A stretch of 60,856 nt of DNA from Paracoccaceae bacterium (GTDB lineage Bacteria; Pseudomonadota; Alphaproteobacteria; Rhodobacterales; Rhodobacteraceae): NCBI GenBank assembly GCA_016778765.1, contig JADHOV010000015.1, positions 1-60,856 of the forward strand, given 5' to 3'. Positions 34,036 to 43,051 of this stretch are shown one piece after another. The notes under the pieces are model-generated. The model searched no databases. It worked only from the letters and a program-made list of their open reading frames with translations, and was not told the origin of the DNA. The position numbers were made by a program, and so were the translations under genes. The stretch's first letter is position 1; each line of letters begins with the position of its first letter.

Positions 34036-35553
34036 ATGTTTGAAAACCTGTCCGAACGCCTCTCTGGTGTTTTCGATCGGCTGACCAAACAGGGTGCGTT
34101 GTCAGAAGACGACGTTAAAACTGCATTGCGCGAGGTTAGGGTTGCCCTGCTTGAAGCGGATGTTTCGTTGGGCATCGCGCGTGACTTTGTGAAAGCCGTC
34201 CAAGAAAAGGCCACCGGGCAATCCGTCACAAAATCGGTGACGCCGGGCCAGCAAGTCGTAAAAATCGTTCATGATGAGTTGGTACATGTGCTGGCCGGAA
34301 GCGAAGATCCCGGTGCGTTGAAAATTGACAGCGCGCCAGCCCCGATTTTAATGGTGGGGTTGCAAGGCTCGGGCAAAACGACCACAACGGCAAAACTCGC
34401 AAAGCGTTTGAAAGAAAAAGACGGCAAGCGCATTTTGATGGCCTCGCTCGATGTCAACCGCCCCGCGGCAATGGAACAATTGCAGATTTTAGGCCGGCAA
34501 ATCGGTGTCGACACATTGCCTATTGTAAAAGGCGAAGATCCGGTAAAAATCGCCAAACGCGCAAAAACACAAGCCAGTTTAGGTGGCTATGACGTTTACA
34601 TATTAGACACAGCAGGCCGGTTGCATATCGATCAGGAGTTGATTGCGCAGGCCGCCGCGGTGCGCGATGTTGCCCAGCCGCGCGAGACATTATTGGTTGT
34701 CGATGGATTAACCGGCCAAGATGCCGTGAACGTGGCCACCGAATTTGATGATAAGATTGGCGTCACGGGCGTTGTATTGACCCGCATGGATGGCGATGGC
34801 CGCGGCGGCGCCGCGCTTTCTATGCGCGCCGTCACCGGCAAACCAATTCGGTTTGTGGGCTTGGGTGAGAAAATGGAGGCGCTAGAGCCGTTCGAACCCG
34901 AGCGGGTTGCGGGCCGCATTCTGGGCATGGGCGATATCGTCGCGCTGGTGGAAAAAGCCCAAGAAACAATCGAGGCTGAACAAGCCGAGCGCATGATGAA
35001 ACGGTTCCAAAAGGGCCAATTCAACATGAATGATATGAAATCCCAGCTTGAACAAATGATGAAAATGGGCGGCATCGAAAGCATCATGGGCATGATGCCG
35101 GGCATGGGCAAAATGGCCAAGCAGGCCAGCGAAGCGGGTATGGATGATAAAGTGTTCAAGCGGCAAATCGCGCTGATCCAATCCATGACCAAAAAAGAAC
35201 GCGCCAATCCCCAAATTCTCCAAGCCAGCCGCAAAAAACGAATTGCCGCCGGCGCGGGTCTGGAAGTGAGCGAATTGAACAAACTGCTCAAAATGCAGCG
35301 CCAAATGGGCGATATGATGAAAAAAATGGGCAAGATGGGCAAAGGTGGCATGCTAAAGCAGGCGATGCGGGGCATTTTTGGAAAAGGCGGAATGCCGCCC
35401 GGTATGGATCCCAGCCAAATGGACCCCAAAGCTTTGGAAGCCGCAGCAAAACAAATGGGGGGGGCCGGTTTTGGGAAAATGCCCGGCGGGCTGCCTGGTT
35501 TGGGTGGCGGTGCCTTGCCGCCCGGCCTCTCGGGCTTCGGGAAAAAGAAATGA
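34036..35553 (+). CDS. ffh: Signal recognition particle protein Ffh
   Basis: 505 residues from the ATG at 34036 (AAGGAG 7 nt upstream). N domain, then the GTPase G domain with GLQGSGKT (108-115), DTAGR and TRMDGDGRGG, and a methionine-rich M domain that binds 4.5S RNA and signal peptides; the tail is glycine-, proline- and methionine-rich. It targets nascent membrane proteins to FtsY. It opens the translation block ending at rpmE. The leader contains two hairpins. Confidence 0.96.
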   Translation: MFENLSERLSGVFDRLTKQGALSEDDVKTALREVRVALLEADVSLGIARDFVKAVQEKATGQSVTKSVTPGQQVVKIVHDELVHVLAGSEDPGALKIDSAPAPILMVGLQGSGKTTTTAKLAKRLKEKDGKRILMASLDVNRPAAMEQLQILGRQIGVDTLPIVKGEDPVKIAKRAKTQASLGGYDVYILDTAGRLHIDQELIAQAAAVRDVAQPRETLLVVDGLTGQDAVNVATEFDDKIGVTGVVLTRMDGDGRGGAALSMRAVTGKPIRFVGLGEKMEALEPFEPERVAGRILGMGDIVALVEKAQETIEAEQAERMMKRFQKGQFNMNDMKSQLEQMMKMGGIESIMGMMPGMGKMAKQASEAGMDDKVFKRQIALIQSMTKKERANPQILQASRKKRIAAGAGLEVSELNKLLKMQRQMGDMMKKMGKMGKGGMLKQAMRGIFGKGGMPPGMDPSQMDPKALEAAAKQMGGAGFGKMPGGLPGLGGGALPPGLSGFGKKK

Positions 35554-35701
35554 TTTTTGCGATCCCGTCCCGTTCATTGGCACGTCTTCCGGCTTTTAAA
35601 AATCCGCAGTCGGGAAGCTACTCATTTTACAAATATTCAAACCCAGCCCTGCCTGCCCCGCAAGCTCAAACCGCAATTACCGCCCGAGCAGGAGCATCAA
35701 C

Positions 35702-36226
35702 ATGCCTCTGACCAACGCCCCTCGCCTGCACAGCGAAGAGCTTATCCTGCGCGGACCTGAATTGCAGGATGCCGAGCCGATAATTGCCTTCCTGCAAGAT
35801 GAACGCCGCTCCAGAGGGTTTGGACATCTGCCCGAACGCGGCGCAGCATGGCGCTGGTTTGCGCTGAATGTGGGGCATTGGCATATTCACGGCTATGGCT
35901 ATTTTACGATTGAAACCAAAGCCGGCGAGATTGCCGGTATCAGCGGCATCTGGAACCCCGAAACCTGGCCCGAGCCAGAACTTGGCTGGGTGGTTTTTGA
36001 GGGCTTTGAGGGGCGTGGTATCGCCTATGAAGCGGCCTGCCGGGCCCGCCTCTGGGCTTATGAAAATCTCGGCTTCACCACTTTGACCAGCAATATTGTG
36101 CCAGGCAATGAACGCTCTATCGCATTGGCCAAACGCATGGGCGCTTTTTTTGAGCGCAAATATTACAACTCGAATATGGGGGAAGACATGCTCTACCGCC
36201 ATCCTAGCCCCGAGGCGCTGATTTGA
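35702..36226 (+). CDS. GNAT-family N-acetyltransferase (RimJ/RimL type)
   Basis: 174 residues. The start (RLHSEELILRGPELQDAEPI) and the GFEGRGIAYEAACRA segment, which matches the acetyl-CoA pyrophosphate loop, place it with Acetyltransf_3 proteins such as RimJ/RimL. AGGAG lies 7 nt before the ATG. Position between ffh and chorismate mutase is one I recall as common in Rhodobacterales. Substrate unknown; ribosomal-protein N-terminal acetylation is only one possibility. Confidence 0.87.
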   Translation: MPLTNAPRLHSEELILRGPELQDAEPIIAFLQDERRSRGFGHLPERGAAWRWFALNVGHWHIHGYGYFTIETKAGEIAGISGIWNPETWPEPELGWVVFEGFEGRGIAYEAACRARLWAYENLGFTTLTSNIVPGNERSIALAKRMGAFFERKYYNSNMGEDMLYRHPSPEALI

Positions 36227-36299
36227 TGCCGAAATATATCGTTCCAATCTGGCCGATATACCGGTTTCGGATTTCTATGCGCAATCTGTGGAGACCCGA

Positions 36300-36596
36300 A
36301 TGACCGATAAAGTCACATTAGCCGCCACTGTTCTGAAAGAACATCGCCAAAGTATCGACCGGCTTGATGCTATCTTAATCTATACGCTGGGCGAACGTTT
36401 CAAGCACACCCAAGCCGTAGGTACATTAAAGGCCGAGCATGACTTGCCCCCCTCAGATCCAACGCGCGAGGCCGCGCAGATTGCAAGGCTTGAGGATTTG
36501 GCTGTGCAGGCCGATCTCGACCCGCAATTTGCCAAGAAATTTCTGAATTTTGTTATTCAGGAAGTCATCCGACATCACCAAGAACACCAATCCTAG
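36300..36596 (+). CDS. Chorismate mutase, AroQ type
   Basis: 98-residue all-helical protein. The helix-1 sequence HRQSIDRLDAILIYTLGERFKHTQAVGTLKAEHDLPPSDPTREA has the conserved arginine and lysine pattern of AroQ mutases (RxxIDxLD...L..R......V...K). It rearranges chorismate to prephenate for phenylalanine and tyrosine. The ATG at 36300 has GGAG 6 nt upstream. It lies between the acetyltransferase and rpsP genes, 39 bp before the latter. Confidence 0.88.
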   Translation: MTDKVTLAATVLKEHRQSIDRLDAILIYTLGERFKHTQAVGTLKAEHDLPPSDPTREAAQIARLEDLAVQADLDPQFAKKFLNFVIQEVIRHHQEHQS

Positions 36597-36635
36597 GGGC
36601 TCTGCCTCAACCGCCATTCTAAAGGAGAATATCAA

Positions 36636-37076
36636 ATGGCTATGAAAATCCGTCTTGCCCGTGGTGGCAGCAAAAAGCGCCCATTTTATCGCATTGTCGC
36701 GGCTGATAGCCGTATGCCACGCGATGGCCGCTATGTTGAAAAACTGGGCACATATAACCCGTTGCTGCCAAAAGACAGCGAAGACCGCGTGAAAATGAAC
36801 CTAGAGCGGGTTCAGTATTGGATGAGCGAAGGCGCGCAGGTCACCGATCGCGTATCAAGAATGTTGGAAGCTGCCGGCGTGATTGAAAAGAAAGAGCGCA
36901 ACAATCCGAAAAAAGCGGTCCCTGGTAAGAAAATGCAGGATCGTGCGGAAGAAAAAGCTGCAAAAGCCGCAGAGGCAAGCGCCGCAGTAGAAGAGGAAGA
37001 AGCGCCCGTTGATGAGGCGGAAGCCCCAGCAGAAGACAGCAGTGAGGCCCCTGCAGCTGAGGCTGTAGAAAGCTAA
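36636..37076 (+). CDS. rpsP: 30S ribosomal protein S16 with acidic C-terminal tail
   Basis: 146 residues. The first 80 are standard S16 ([19 protein letters not shown], then [13 protein letters not shown]). Beyond residue 100 the protein continues with a Lys/Ala stretch and then about 45 residues made almost only of Ala, Glu, Asp, Pro and Ser, making it much longer than the usual 80-90. Similar tails occur in related alphaproteobacteria. AAGGAG precedes the ATG. Confidence 0.96.
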   Translation: MAMKIRLARGGSKKRPFYRIVAADSRMPRDGRYVEKLGTYNPLLPKDSEDRVKMNLERVQYWMSEGAQVTDRVSRMLEAAGVIEKKERNNPKKAVPGKKMQDRAEEKAAKAAEASAAVEEEEAPVDEAEAPAEDSSEAPAAEAVES

Positions 37077-37258
37077 ATCGAGCAGCCTTTTTTAGGCGCC
37101 TCTATATCACAGCCTTGTCCATGAACTTCATTATGGGCAGGGCAACACCCATTTGCGTCACTCTCTTGTCAGATCAGGCTCCACCACCGTCTTTTAACCC
37201 AGTTCTGATGCCCTCATGAGCGAAAAAATGGCCCAATTTTCGATTTCATAGGTATCTG

Positions 37259-37396
37259 ATGCTTTTTCGCCCTTTTCGATTGCTGATTTTACTTGGAATT
37301 GCCTTCATTGCTGGCATTCTATACGAGCGGGGTGAGATCAAAGCCCGCTGCGAACACGTTGGTGGTGATATGGAAAGTGGTTTTTGTGAAAGGTAA
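37259..37396 (+). CDS. Small single-helix membrane peptide, 45 residues
   Basis: An ATG at 37259 with AGGT 6 nt upstream opens a 45-residue frame ending 3 bp before the rimM ATG. It encodes MLFRPFRLLILLGIAFIAG, one hydrophobic helix with a basic N-terminus, then YERGEIKARC and a short polar tail with a second cysteine (GFCER). The layout (helix, then two cysteines about 12 residues apart) suggests an inner-membrane peptide with a periplasmic or cytoplasmic tail. I recall small proteins of similar plan at this locus in other Rhodobacteraceae. Function unknown. Confidence 0.7.
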   Translation: MLFRPFRLLILLGIAFIAGILYERGEIKARCEHVGGDMESGFCER

Positions 37397-37399
37397 TCA

Positions 37400-37918
37400 A
37401 TGCCCGAACACATGATTTGCGTGGCCGCAATCGCCGGTGCCTTTGGCGTGCATGGAGACGTGCGCCTGAAAAGTTTCACCGCTATCCCCAGCGCTTTGGA
37501 AGACTATGCCCCGCTGGCAACGCAAGACAACGCGCAGAGCTTCACCGTCCATCTGACGGGGCGAACCAAAAATGCCCTCACCGGCCGTCTATCCGGCATT
37601 ACCAGCAAAGAGCAGGCTGATGCGCTGAAGGGGGTGAAACTATTCGTTCCAAGAGACCGCCTGCCCAGCTTGCCCGATGACGAGTTTTATCACGCCGATC
37701 TGGAAGGCTTGCAGGTCTTTGACAGCGGCGGTCAAGATTGGGGCCATGTTATTACCGTACAGAACCACGGCGCCAGCGATTTGCTTGAAATTCAAGGCCC
37801 AAATTTGAAAGCCAGCATCTTGCTGCCCTTCACCCGCGCTGCAGTGCCCACCGTTGATCTGGCAGAAGGCAAGATTATCATCGATCCACCCGATGGACTT
37901 TTGCCGGATTTACCATGA
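37400..37918 (+). CDS. rimM: Ribosome maturation factor RimM
   Basis: 172 residues with the N-terminal RimM barrel (VAAIAGAFGVHGDVRLKSFT) and the PRC-barrel end (VLLPFTRAAVPTVDLAEGKIIIDPPDGL in close form). It binds S19 and assists 16S rRNA 3'-domain processing. The stop overlaps the trmD start (ATGA), so expression is coupled. A 45-residue peptide gene ends 3 bp upstream. Confidence 0.94.
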   Translation: MPEHMICVAAIAGAFGVHGDVRLKSFTAIPSALEDYAPLATQDNAQSFTVHLTGRTKNALTGRLSGITSKEQADALKGVKLFVPRDRLPSLPDDEFYHADLEGLQVFDSGGQDWGHVITVQNHGASDLLEIQGPNLKASILLPFTRAAVPTVDLAEGKIIIDPPDGLLPDLP

Positions 37919-38727
37919 GCCAGCAAAGCAAATCCCACGGGCGTAAATCCATCATTGCAAATTCGCAACCGCGCGCCTTGATGACCCAATCGCCGCAGCT
38001 TGCCGGCGTTTGGACAGCGCAAATTCTCACGCTCTTTCCCGAAGCCTTTCCCGGCGTTTTGGGGGCGAGTCTGACCGGCCGCGCGTTAAAAGACGGCAAA
38101 TGGGCGCTCGATACGATTGATTTGCGCCTGTTTGGGGAAGGCAAGCATAGAAATGTCGATGATACGCCCGCTGGCGGCGGCGCGGGCATGGTGCTGAAAC
38201 CCAATGTTGCGGGCGCAGCGCTCGATCGGGCACTGGCTCAACAGAAAACGCCATTGCCGATGGTCTGCCTGTCGCCGCGCGGAACTCCGTTTACGCAAGC
38301 AAAGGCCCGCGCTTGGGCAAATGCTGGCGGTGTCACGATGCTATGCGGGCGCTTTGAGGGCATTGATCAGCGGGTGATTGATCATTACCAGCTGGAAGAG
38401 ATTTCACTGGGCGATTTTATCTTGACCGGTGGTGAAATCGCCGCTCAAGCGATGATCGATGCGACAGTGCGCCTGTTGCCAGATATTTTGGGCAATGAGG
38501 CCTCCATCGCCGAAGAAAGCCATATGGCGGGCTTGCTAGAGCATCCGCATTATACGAGGCCAGCGCTTTGGAACGGCCGCAGTATTCCCGATGTTTTGCA
38601 ATCAGGACATCATATCAATATTGCCAAATGGCGGCAGGAGATGTCGCATCAGGTGACCAAAGAAAAGCGCCCAGATCTTTGGGCCGCCTTTCAAAACGCG
38701 CTTGGGGAAAAAGATCCAAAAGGTTAA
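37915..38727 (+). CDS. trmD: tRNA (guanine-37-N1)-methyltransferase TrmD
   Basis: 270 residues. SPOUT fold with the trefoil-knot motifs MLCGRFEGIDQRVIDHY and ISLGDFILTGGE and the TPAGGGAGMVL segment. It methylates G37 of tRNAs reading CNN codons, preventing frameshifts. About 34 residues precede the usual start (WTAQILTLFPEAFPG); such a basic extension seems common in this order, and an internal ATG at 37981 lacks a good ribosome binding site. Overlaps rimM by 4 bp. Confidence 0.95.
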   Translation: MSQQSKSHGRKSIIANSQPRALMTQSPQLAGVWTAQILTLFPEAFPGVLGASLTGRALKDGKWALDTIDLRLFGEGKHRNVDDTPAGGGAGMVLKPNVAGAALDRALAQQKTPLPMVCLSPRGTPFTQAKARAWANAGGVTMLCGRFEGIDQRVIDHYQLEEISLGDFILTGGEIAAQAMIDATVRLLPDILGNEASIAEESHMAGLLEHPHYTRPALWNGRSIPDVLQSGHHINIAKWRQEMSHQVTKEKRPDLWAAFQNALGEKDPKG

Positions 38728-38810
38728 ACTGCCACTGATAACGCGGATTTGGGCGCATTCGCTTTTTCTAGCAAATTGCGATGCGAAAGTTCATCGGAAA
38801 GGATCATAGC

Positions 38811-39782
38811 ATGGCAGGCTTAAACCCGGCGCATCACTCTTTGCTTAATGTGATTGGAAACACCCCTGCGATTTGGTTGGACCGATGGGTAGCCCATCAC
38901 AAACTTGACGGGCGCATTCTGGCCAAGCTTGACTATTTGAACCCCGGCTTTTCCAAAAAAGACCGCGCAGCCAAAGCGATTATTGAAGCGGCCGAAAGCA
39001 GCGGCGCGTTGCAACCGGGACAATGCGTTATTGAGCTGACAAGCGGCAATATGGGCACCGGCTTGGCCATCGTTTGCGCGCTTAAAAACTATCCCTTTGT
39101 CGCGGTTATGTCGCGCGGCAATTCGCCAGAGCGGGCGCGAATGATGCGCGCTTTAGGCGCAGAAGTCATCTTGGTCGATCAAGTGCGCGGCGCGCAGCAG
39201 GGACAGGTTTCGGGGGCAGATCTAGCAAAAGTTGAAGAGAGGGCGGAACAATTGGTGGCAGAGCGCAACGGCTTTCGCGCAGACCAATTTCATCATCCAG
39301 CAAATCGCGGCGCGCATCTGACAACAACGGGGCCGGAACTTTGGCAGCAAAGCGGCGGGCAACTTGATGCCTTTGTCGATTTTGTTGGATCCGGAGGCAC
39401 TTATGCGGGTACAATTCAGGCGCTCAAAGCGTTTAACCCTGCTTGTAAAGGCTATGTGGTTGAACCCGATGGCGCTGCGGTGCTGTCTGGCCAAGGCGCA
39501 ACGCAGCCCCAGCATCCAATCCAAGGCGGGGGCTATGGCATGAAACAGCTCGCCGCGCTTGCCTCTAGCGCTATCGATGGCTATCTCACTATCACCGGCA
39601 ATGACGCCAAAGAGGCGACACGCGGTTTAGCCCGGCTTGAAGGGGTTTTTGCGGGCTTTTCCGCAGGCGCCAATTTGGCGGCCGCCGCCAAGCTTTTAAA
39701 ACGCACGCATAAAGGCGAAACCATCGCGATTATAATATGCGATAGCGGTTTGAAATATCTATCTACGGATCTGTGGGGCTAA
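38811..39782 (+). CDS. PLP-dependent cysteine synthase-like protein
   Basis: 323 residues from the ATG at 38811 (AAGGA 9 nt upstream). Fold type II: PLP lysine Lys50 in NPGFSKKDRA, substrate loop ELTSGNMGTGLA and phosphate loop GSGGTYAG, ending with CDSGLKYL. The usual CysK/CysM loop reads SSGNTG; here TSGNMG, so substrate may differ from O-acetylserine. It sits between trmD and rplS, where most alphaproteobacteria as I recall have no gene, so it may be an insertion. Confidence 0.82.
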   Translation: MAGLNPAHHSLLNVIGNTPAIWLDRWVAHHKLDGRILAKLDYLNPGFSKKDRAAKAIIEAAESSGALQPGQCVIELTSGNMGTGLAIVCALKNYPFVAVMSRGNSPERARMMRALGAEVILVDQVRGAQQGQVSGADLAKVEERAEQLVAERNGFRADQFHHPANRGAHLTTTGPELWQQSGGQLDAFVDFVGSGGTYAGTIQALKAFNPACKGYVVEPDGAAVLSGQGATQPQHPIQGGGYGMKQLAALASSAIDGYLTITGNDAKEATRGLARLEGVFAGFSAGANLAAAAKLLKRTHKGETIAIIICDSGLKYLSTDLWG

Positions 39783-40047
39783 GCGGCAGGCCTGCCAGCT
39801 CTTCGCAGCTAACTCTGCAGTGAATTACCCCTTGATCCTAACCGCAAATGGCTGTTATACGCGCCTCGCATCCTGCGCCACGCCCGCTTTGAGCTCTGGC
39901 ATCTTAGCGATGCGCGGCCAAATGGCACAAACAATGATGACCGGACCCTCTGACGGGCTTATCAAATGATAGGGACCCGAGCAAAGATCAAGAGTTCTGC
40001 GGCACGCACAAGATAACGGATAAAACCGTATTAAAAAGGAGATAGCG

Positions 40048-40434
40048 ATGGATATTATCGCTCAGATAGAGGCCGAACAGATCGCCTCACTCGGGAAGAG
40101 CATTCCCGATTTTAAAGCTGGAGACACGATTCGCGTTGGCTATCGTGTAACAGAAGGCACACGAACCAGAATTCAGAATTACGAAGGCGTCTGCATTGCC
40201 CGCAATAACGGAAAAGGTATTGCCGGATCCTTTACCGTGCGTAAGATTTCCTTCGGCGAAGGCGTTGAGCGGGTCTTTCCCCTGTTCTCGACCAATATCG
40301 ACAGCATTACGGTTGTACGTCGCGGTAAAGTAAGACGCGCCAAACTGTATTACTTGCGCGAGCGCCGTGGTAAATCAGCCCGTATCGCCGAGCAAACCAA
40401 CTACCGCGCGCCTTCTGCCGCGGCTGAAAGCTAA
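40048..40434 (+). CDS. rplS: 50S ribosomal protein L19
   Basis: 128 residues starting [20 protein letters not shown], with the core [27 protein letters not shown] and the [23 protein letters not shown] end of L19. It sits at the subunit interface near helix 14. AAAAAGGAGA precedes the ATG, and a 265-bp gap upstream probably holds a promoter. rpmE follows 11 bp later. Confidence 0.97.
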   Translation: MDIIAQIEAEQIASLGKSIPDFKAGDTIRVGYRVTEGTRTRIQNYEGVCIARNNGKGIAGSFTVRKISFGEGVERVFPLFSTNIDSITVVRRGKVRRAKLYYLRERRGKSARIAEQTNYRAPSAAAES

Positions 40435-40445
40435 GGAGCCGGTCT

Positions 40446-40667
40446 ATGAGAAAAGATATTCACCCAGACTACCATTTCATCGATGTCAAAATGACAGATG
40501 GATCAGTCGTCCAAATGCGTTCAACTTGGGGCAAAGAGGGCGACACATTGGCGCTTGATATTGATCCCTCAGCGCATCCGGCATGGAATGGCGGAAGCGC
40601 ACGCTTGCTTGACACAGGCGGGCGGGTCTCGAAGTTTAAACAGAAATATGACGGCTTGGGCTTTTAA
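40446..40667 (+). CDS. rpmE: 50S ribosomal protein L31 (zinc-free type)
   Basis: 73 residues starting [20 protein letters not shown]. None of the four zinc-binding cysteines of classical L31 is present, so it is the C-minus form, common in alphaproteobacteria. AAGGAG lies 7 nt before the ATG. It ends the translation block; a terminator follows 23 bp later. Confidence 0.95.
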   Translation: MRKDIHPDYHFIDVKMTDGSVVQMRSTWGKEGDTLALDIDPSAHPAWNGGSARLLDTGGRVSKFKQKYDGLGF

Positions 40668-40690
40668 ACCTAATATAGTCAGAACCAAAG

Positions 40691-40720
40691 AAAGCCGCCG
40701 CTTTTGCAGCGGCTTTTTTT
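40691..40720 (+). terminator. Rho-independent terminator after rpmE
   Basis: AAAGCCGC (40691-40698) and GCGGCTTT (40709-40716) can form an 8-bp stem with a 10-nt loop, followed by TTTT; an alternative 5-bp stem with a shorter loop gives the same T-run. It lies 23 bp after the rpmE stop and should end the rplS-rpmE transcript. Confidence 0.85.
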
Positions 40721-40885
40721 ATGCCTGCAGAATGCGCCAGCCGCCCGCTTTACCCATCTTGCTTTCTATCATAACCTGATATCCTAATAAGACACGGTGA
40801 ACCGGGCCATAATTTTTCATTCCTTCGAACCGGCCAAAAAGCAATCGAACCACTGTCTCAAACCAAGTCAAAAAGGCCGGTAACG

Positions 40886-42040
40886 ATGCTTGATGAACAG
40901 ACAGACAGCCTAATCGATCAAAAGCAAAACTGTATCTGGCTGCACGCCGCCAATCGAGAGATGCTAGGAGCCACCACGCATCTGGCACAACAGATTCTGC
41001 AAAAGCATCAAAACGTTACAGTATTGCTGACCTATACTTGGGGCAATAAGCACCAGCTCACTCTGCATCCCCGCCTCTCATCGCAAATGGTCACGAATGA
41101 TAGCGGCTCTACCGCGCGCAGCCTAGTGCAACGCTTCAACCCGAAAAGCTTAATATGGCTTGGCGGAGATGTGATGCCCAAAATCATAAGCGACTTGCAT
41201 AAAGAGGGCTGTAAGATGACGCTGGTCGCGGATGCTGCAGAGGCTTTAAAAACCCGACGCTTTACCCTGTTCACACCGGCAATCGCAAAAGCAGTGCGGT
41301 TATTCTCAACATATTATGCACTTGATGCCAAAGCCGCTACATTGCTGGCCAGATTAGGGGTTGTGGCGTCAAAAATTAAGATTAATGGCCCTTTGCAGCA
41401 GGGTTATGTTTTAGAAGAAACCCACGAAGAGGATCCACCCATTGTAAAAGCGTTGGTCAGCGGGCGCCCTGCCTGGCTGGCCGTAAATGTGATGGATCGC
41501 GAGCTGAAAGCGGTCTTGCAAGCCCAGCGCGTGGTCATGCGGCAAGCCCATCGTATGCTGTTGCTGATCGCCCTGCACCCATCCGATGAGGCTGATCAAA
41601 TCCTCGCCCTTGCGCAGGGATTCGATTTGAACGCCGCGCTCTGGCAGACCGGTCTAGAGATCGGTCAAAATCTTGATGTAATCATGATCCCCGCCCAGAT
41701 TGACCCGACATCATGTTTTCGTTTGGCCCCCTTATGCTTTTTAGGCCAATCCCTATTTGAAACCGGGCAGGGTCAAAGCCCTTATCAGGCGGCGGCCTTG
41801 GGCGCCGCTATTATCGTTGGGCCATTTGTTGGCGCACATATGGCCGATTATGACCGGCTAGACGAAGCAGGCGGTCTGCGACGCGTAAACGATCCAAATG
41901 AATTGGCGACGGCCGTGTTGCAGATGAGCGGTCCAGAGCAAGCTGCGCAAACCAGCCTCGCCGCTTGGACCGTGGGATCACAAGGCGCAGAAGTCACAGA
42001 TGCGCTGACAGCTCTGGCGCTGGATCAATTAGGCAGCTAA
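40886..42040 (+). CDS. Divergent WaaA-like (Kdo transferase) glycosyltransferase
   Basis: 384 residues. Overall layout follows WaaA/KdtA: a WLHAANREML segment in the place of the catalytic HAVSVGE loop, a middle linker, and a GQSPYQAAALGAAIIVGPFVG segment where WaaA has GGHNPLEPAALGKPVLFGP. The N-terminal membrane helix is absent and several motif residues differ. The stop is 9 bp before lpxK, the normal neighbour of a Kdo transferase in Rhodobacterales. It may be a shifted-function homologue or a degenerating copy. Confidence 0.7.
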   Translation: MLDEQTDSLIDQKQNCIWLHAANREMLGATTHLAQQILQKHQNVTVLLTYTWGNKHQLTLHPRLSSQMVTNDSGSTARSLVQRFNPKSLIWLGGDVMPKIISDLHKEGCKMTLVADAAEALKTRRFTLFTPAIAKAVRLFSTYYALDAKAATLLARLGVVASKIKINGPLQQGYVLEETHEEDPPIVKALVSGRPAWLAVNVMDRELKAVLQAQRVVMRQAHRMLLLIALHPSDEADQILALAQGFDLNAALWQTGLEIGQNLDVIMIPAQIDPTSCFRLAPLCFLGQSLFETGQGQSPYQAAALGAAIIVGPFVGAHMADYDRLDEAGGLRRVNDPNELATAVLQMSGPEQAAQTSLAAWTVGSQGAEVTDALTALALDQLGS

Positions 42041-42049
42041 AAGCAGAGT

Positions 42050-43048
42050 ATGCACGCACCAAATTTCTGGTATAATTCGCCGCAGCGCCCCGGATTTTCG
42101 GCGCGCATACTCGCCCCGTTTGGTCAGATTTACGGGCTGTCCACCGCGTGGCGCGTGGCGCGCCCGGCCTCGCTTACACCTTGCTGCCCTGTAATCTGCA
42201 TTGGCAATTTGAATGCCGGTGGCACGGGTAAAACGCCCACCGTAATAGCCCTGTTGAACATGTTAATAGCGGCGGGGCGAAACCCGCATGTTCTGAGCAA
42301 AGGCTATGGCGGCACGCTTACAGGACCCATACGCGTTGATCCGGCGCGACACCGCGCAGAAGAAAGCGGCGACGAGCCATTGCTTTTGGCCGCGTTTGCC
42401 CCGACTTGGGTTGCAAAATCGCGCAGCGCGGGCGTGGAAGCGGCCCAACAAGCTGGTGCCGACGTGATTTTGTTGGATGACGGGTTCCAGGACCCTTCGA
42501 TCAAAAAAACTGTAAGCATCGTAGTGGTGGATGCTGCATTGGGCTTTGGCAATGGCCGCTGCATTCCGGCTGGACCGCTGCGCGAAACGGTGCCCAATGG
42601 TTTGCGCCGCGCCGATATCCTCTTGTCAATTGGCGAGCAAGCCGCACAAACAATATTCGCCAGAAGCTGGGGACATATGGTGCCGTGCAGGCATTTCACA
42701 GCCCGGCTTACCCCGCTTCAAACCGGCTTGGACTGGTCTGAAGGACGTTATTTTGCCTTTGCCGGTATCGGCCAGCCCGAAAAGTTTTTTACAACGCTAA
42801 AGCGCCTTGGCGCCCCTATCGTTGGCACCCAGCCTTTGGGCGATCATCAAACATTAACCCCCGCGCTTCTCAAGCGCTTGCAAAATCAGGCGCGGGCGCT
42901 TGGTGCACAACTCGTCACCACCGAAAAGGACGCGGTGCGCCTGCCGCAGGCTTTCAAACGCGATATTCTAACGGTGCCCGTACGGCTTGAAATCTCTAAA
43001 CTCGACGCCTTGCAGACCTATCTTTTAAACGCCCTCAACCGCGCTTAA
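42050..43048 (+). CDS. lpxK: Tetraacyldisaccharide 4'-kinase LpxK
   Basis: 332 residues with the Walker A segment GNLNAGGTGKT (52-62), the LSKGYGG motif, and the LLDDGFQDPSI loop that holds the catalytic Asp. It phosphorylates the lipid A precursor at the inner membrane. It directly follows the WaaA-like gene, 9 bp apart, and its stop faces the CoA transferase stop with a 3-bp gap. Confidence 0.93.
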   Translation: MHAPNFWYNSPQRPGFSARILAPFGQIYGLSTAWRVARPASLTPCCPVICIGNLNAGGTGKTPTVIALLNMLIAAGRNPHVLSKGYGGTLTGPIRVDPARHRAEESGDEPLLLAAFAPTWVAKSRSAGVEAAQQAGADVILLDDGFQDPSIKKTVSIVVVDAALGFGNGRCIPAGPLRETVPNGLRRADILLSIGEQAAQTIFARSWGHMVPCRHFTARLTPLQTGLDWSEGRYFAFAGIGQPEKFFTTLKRLGAPIVGTQPLGDHQTLTPALLKRLQNQARALGAQLVTTEKDAVRLPQAFKRDILTVPVRLEISKLDALQTYLLNALNRA

Positions 43049-43051
43049 GCG

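Noticed and set aside
34632-35429. 265-residue open frame antisense to ffh
   Set aside because: Opposite the conserved ffh gene; the repeated Ile/Met/Ser pattern mirrors the Met-rich M domain.
37246-37479. 77-residue minus-strand open frame across the rimM start
   Set aside because: It is the shadow of the 45-residue peptide gene and the first codons of rimM on the plus strand.
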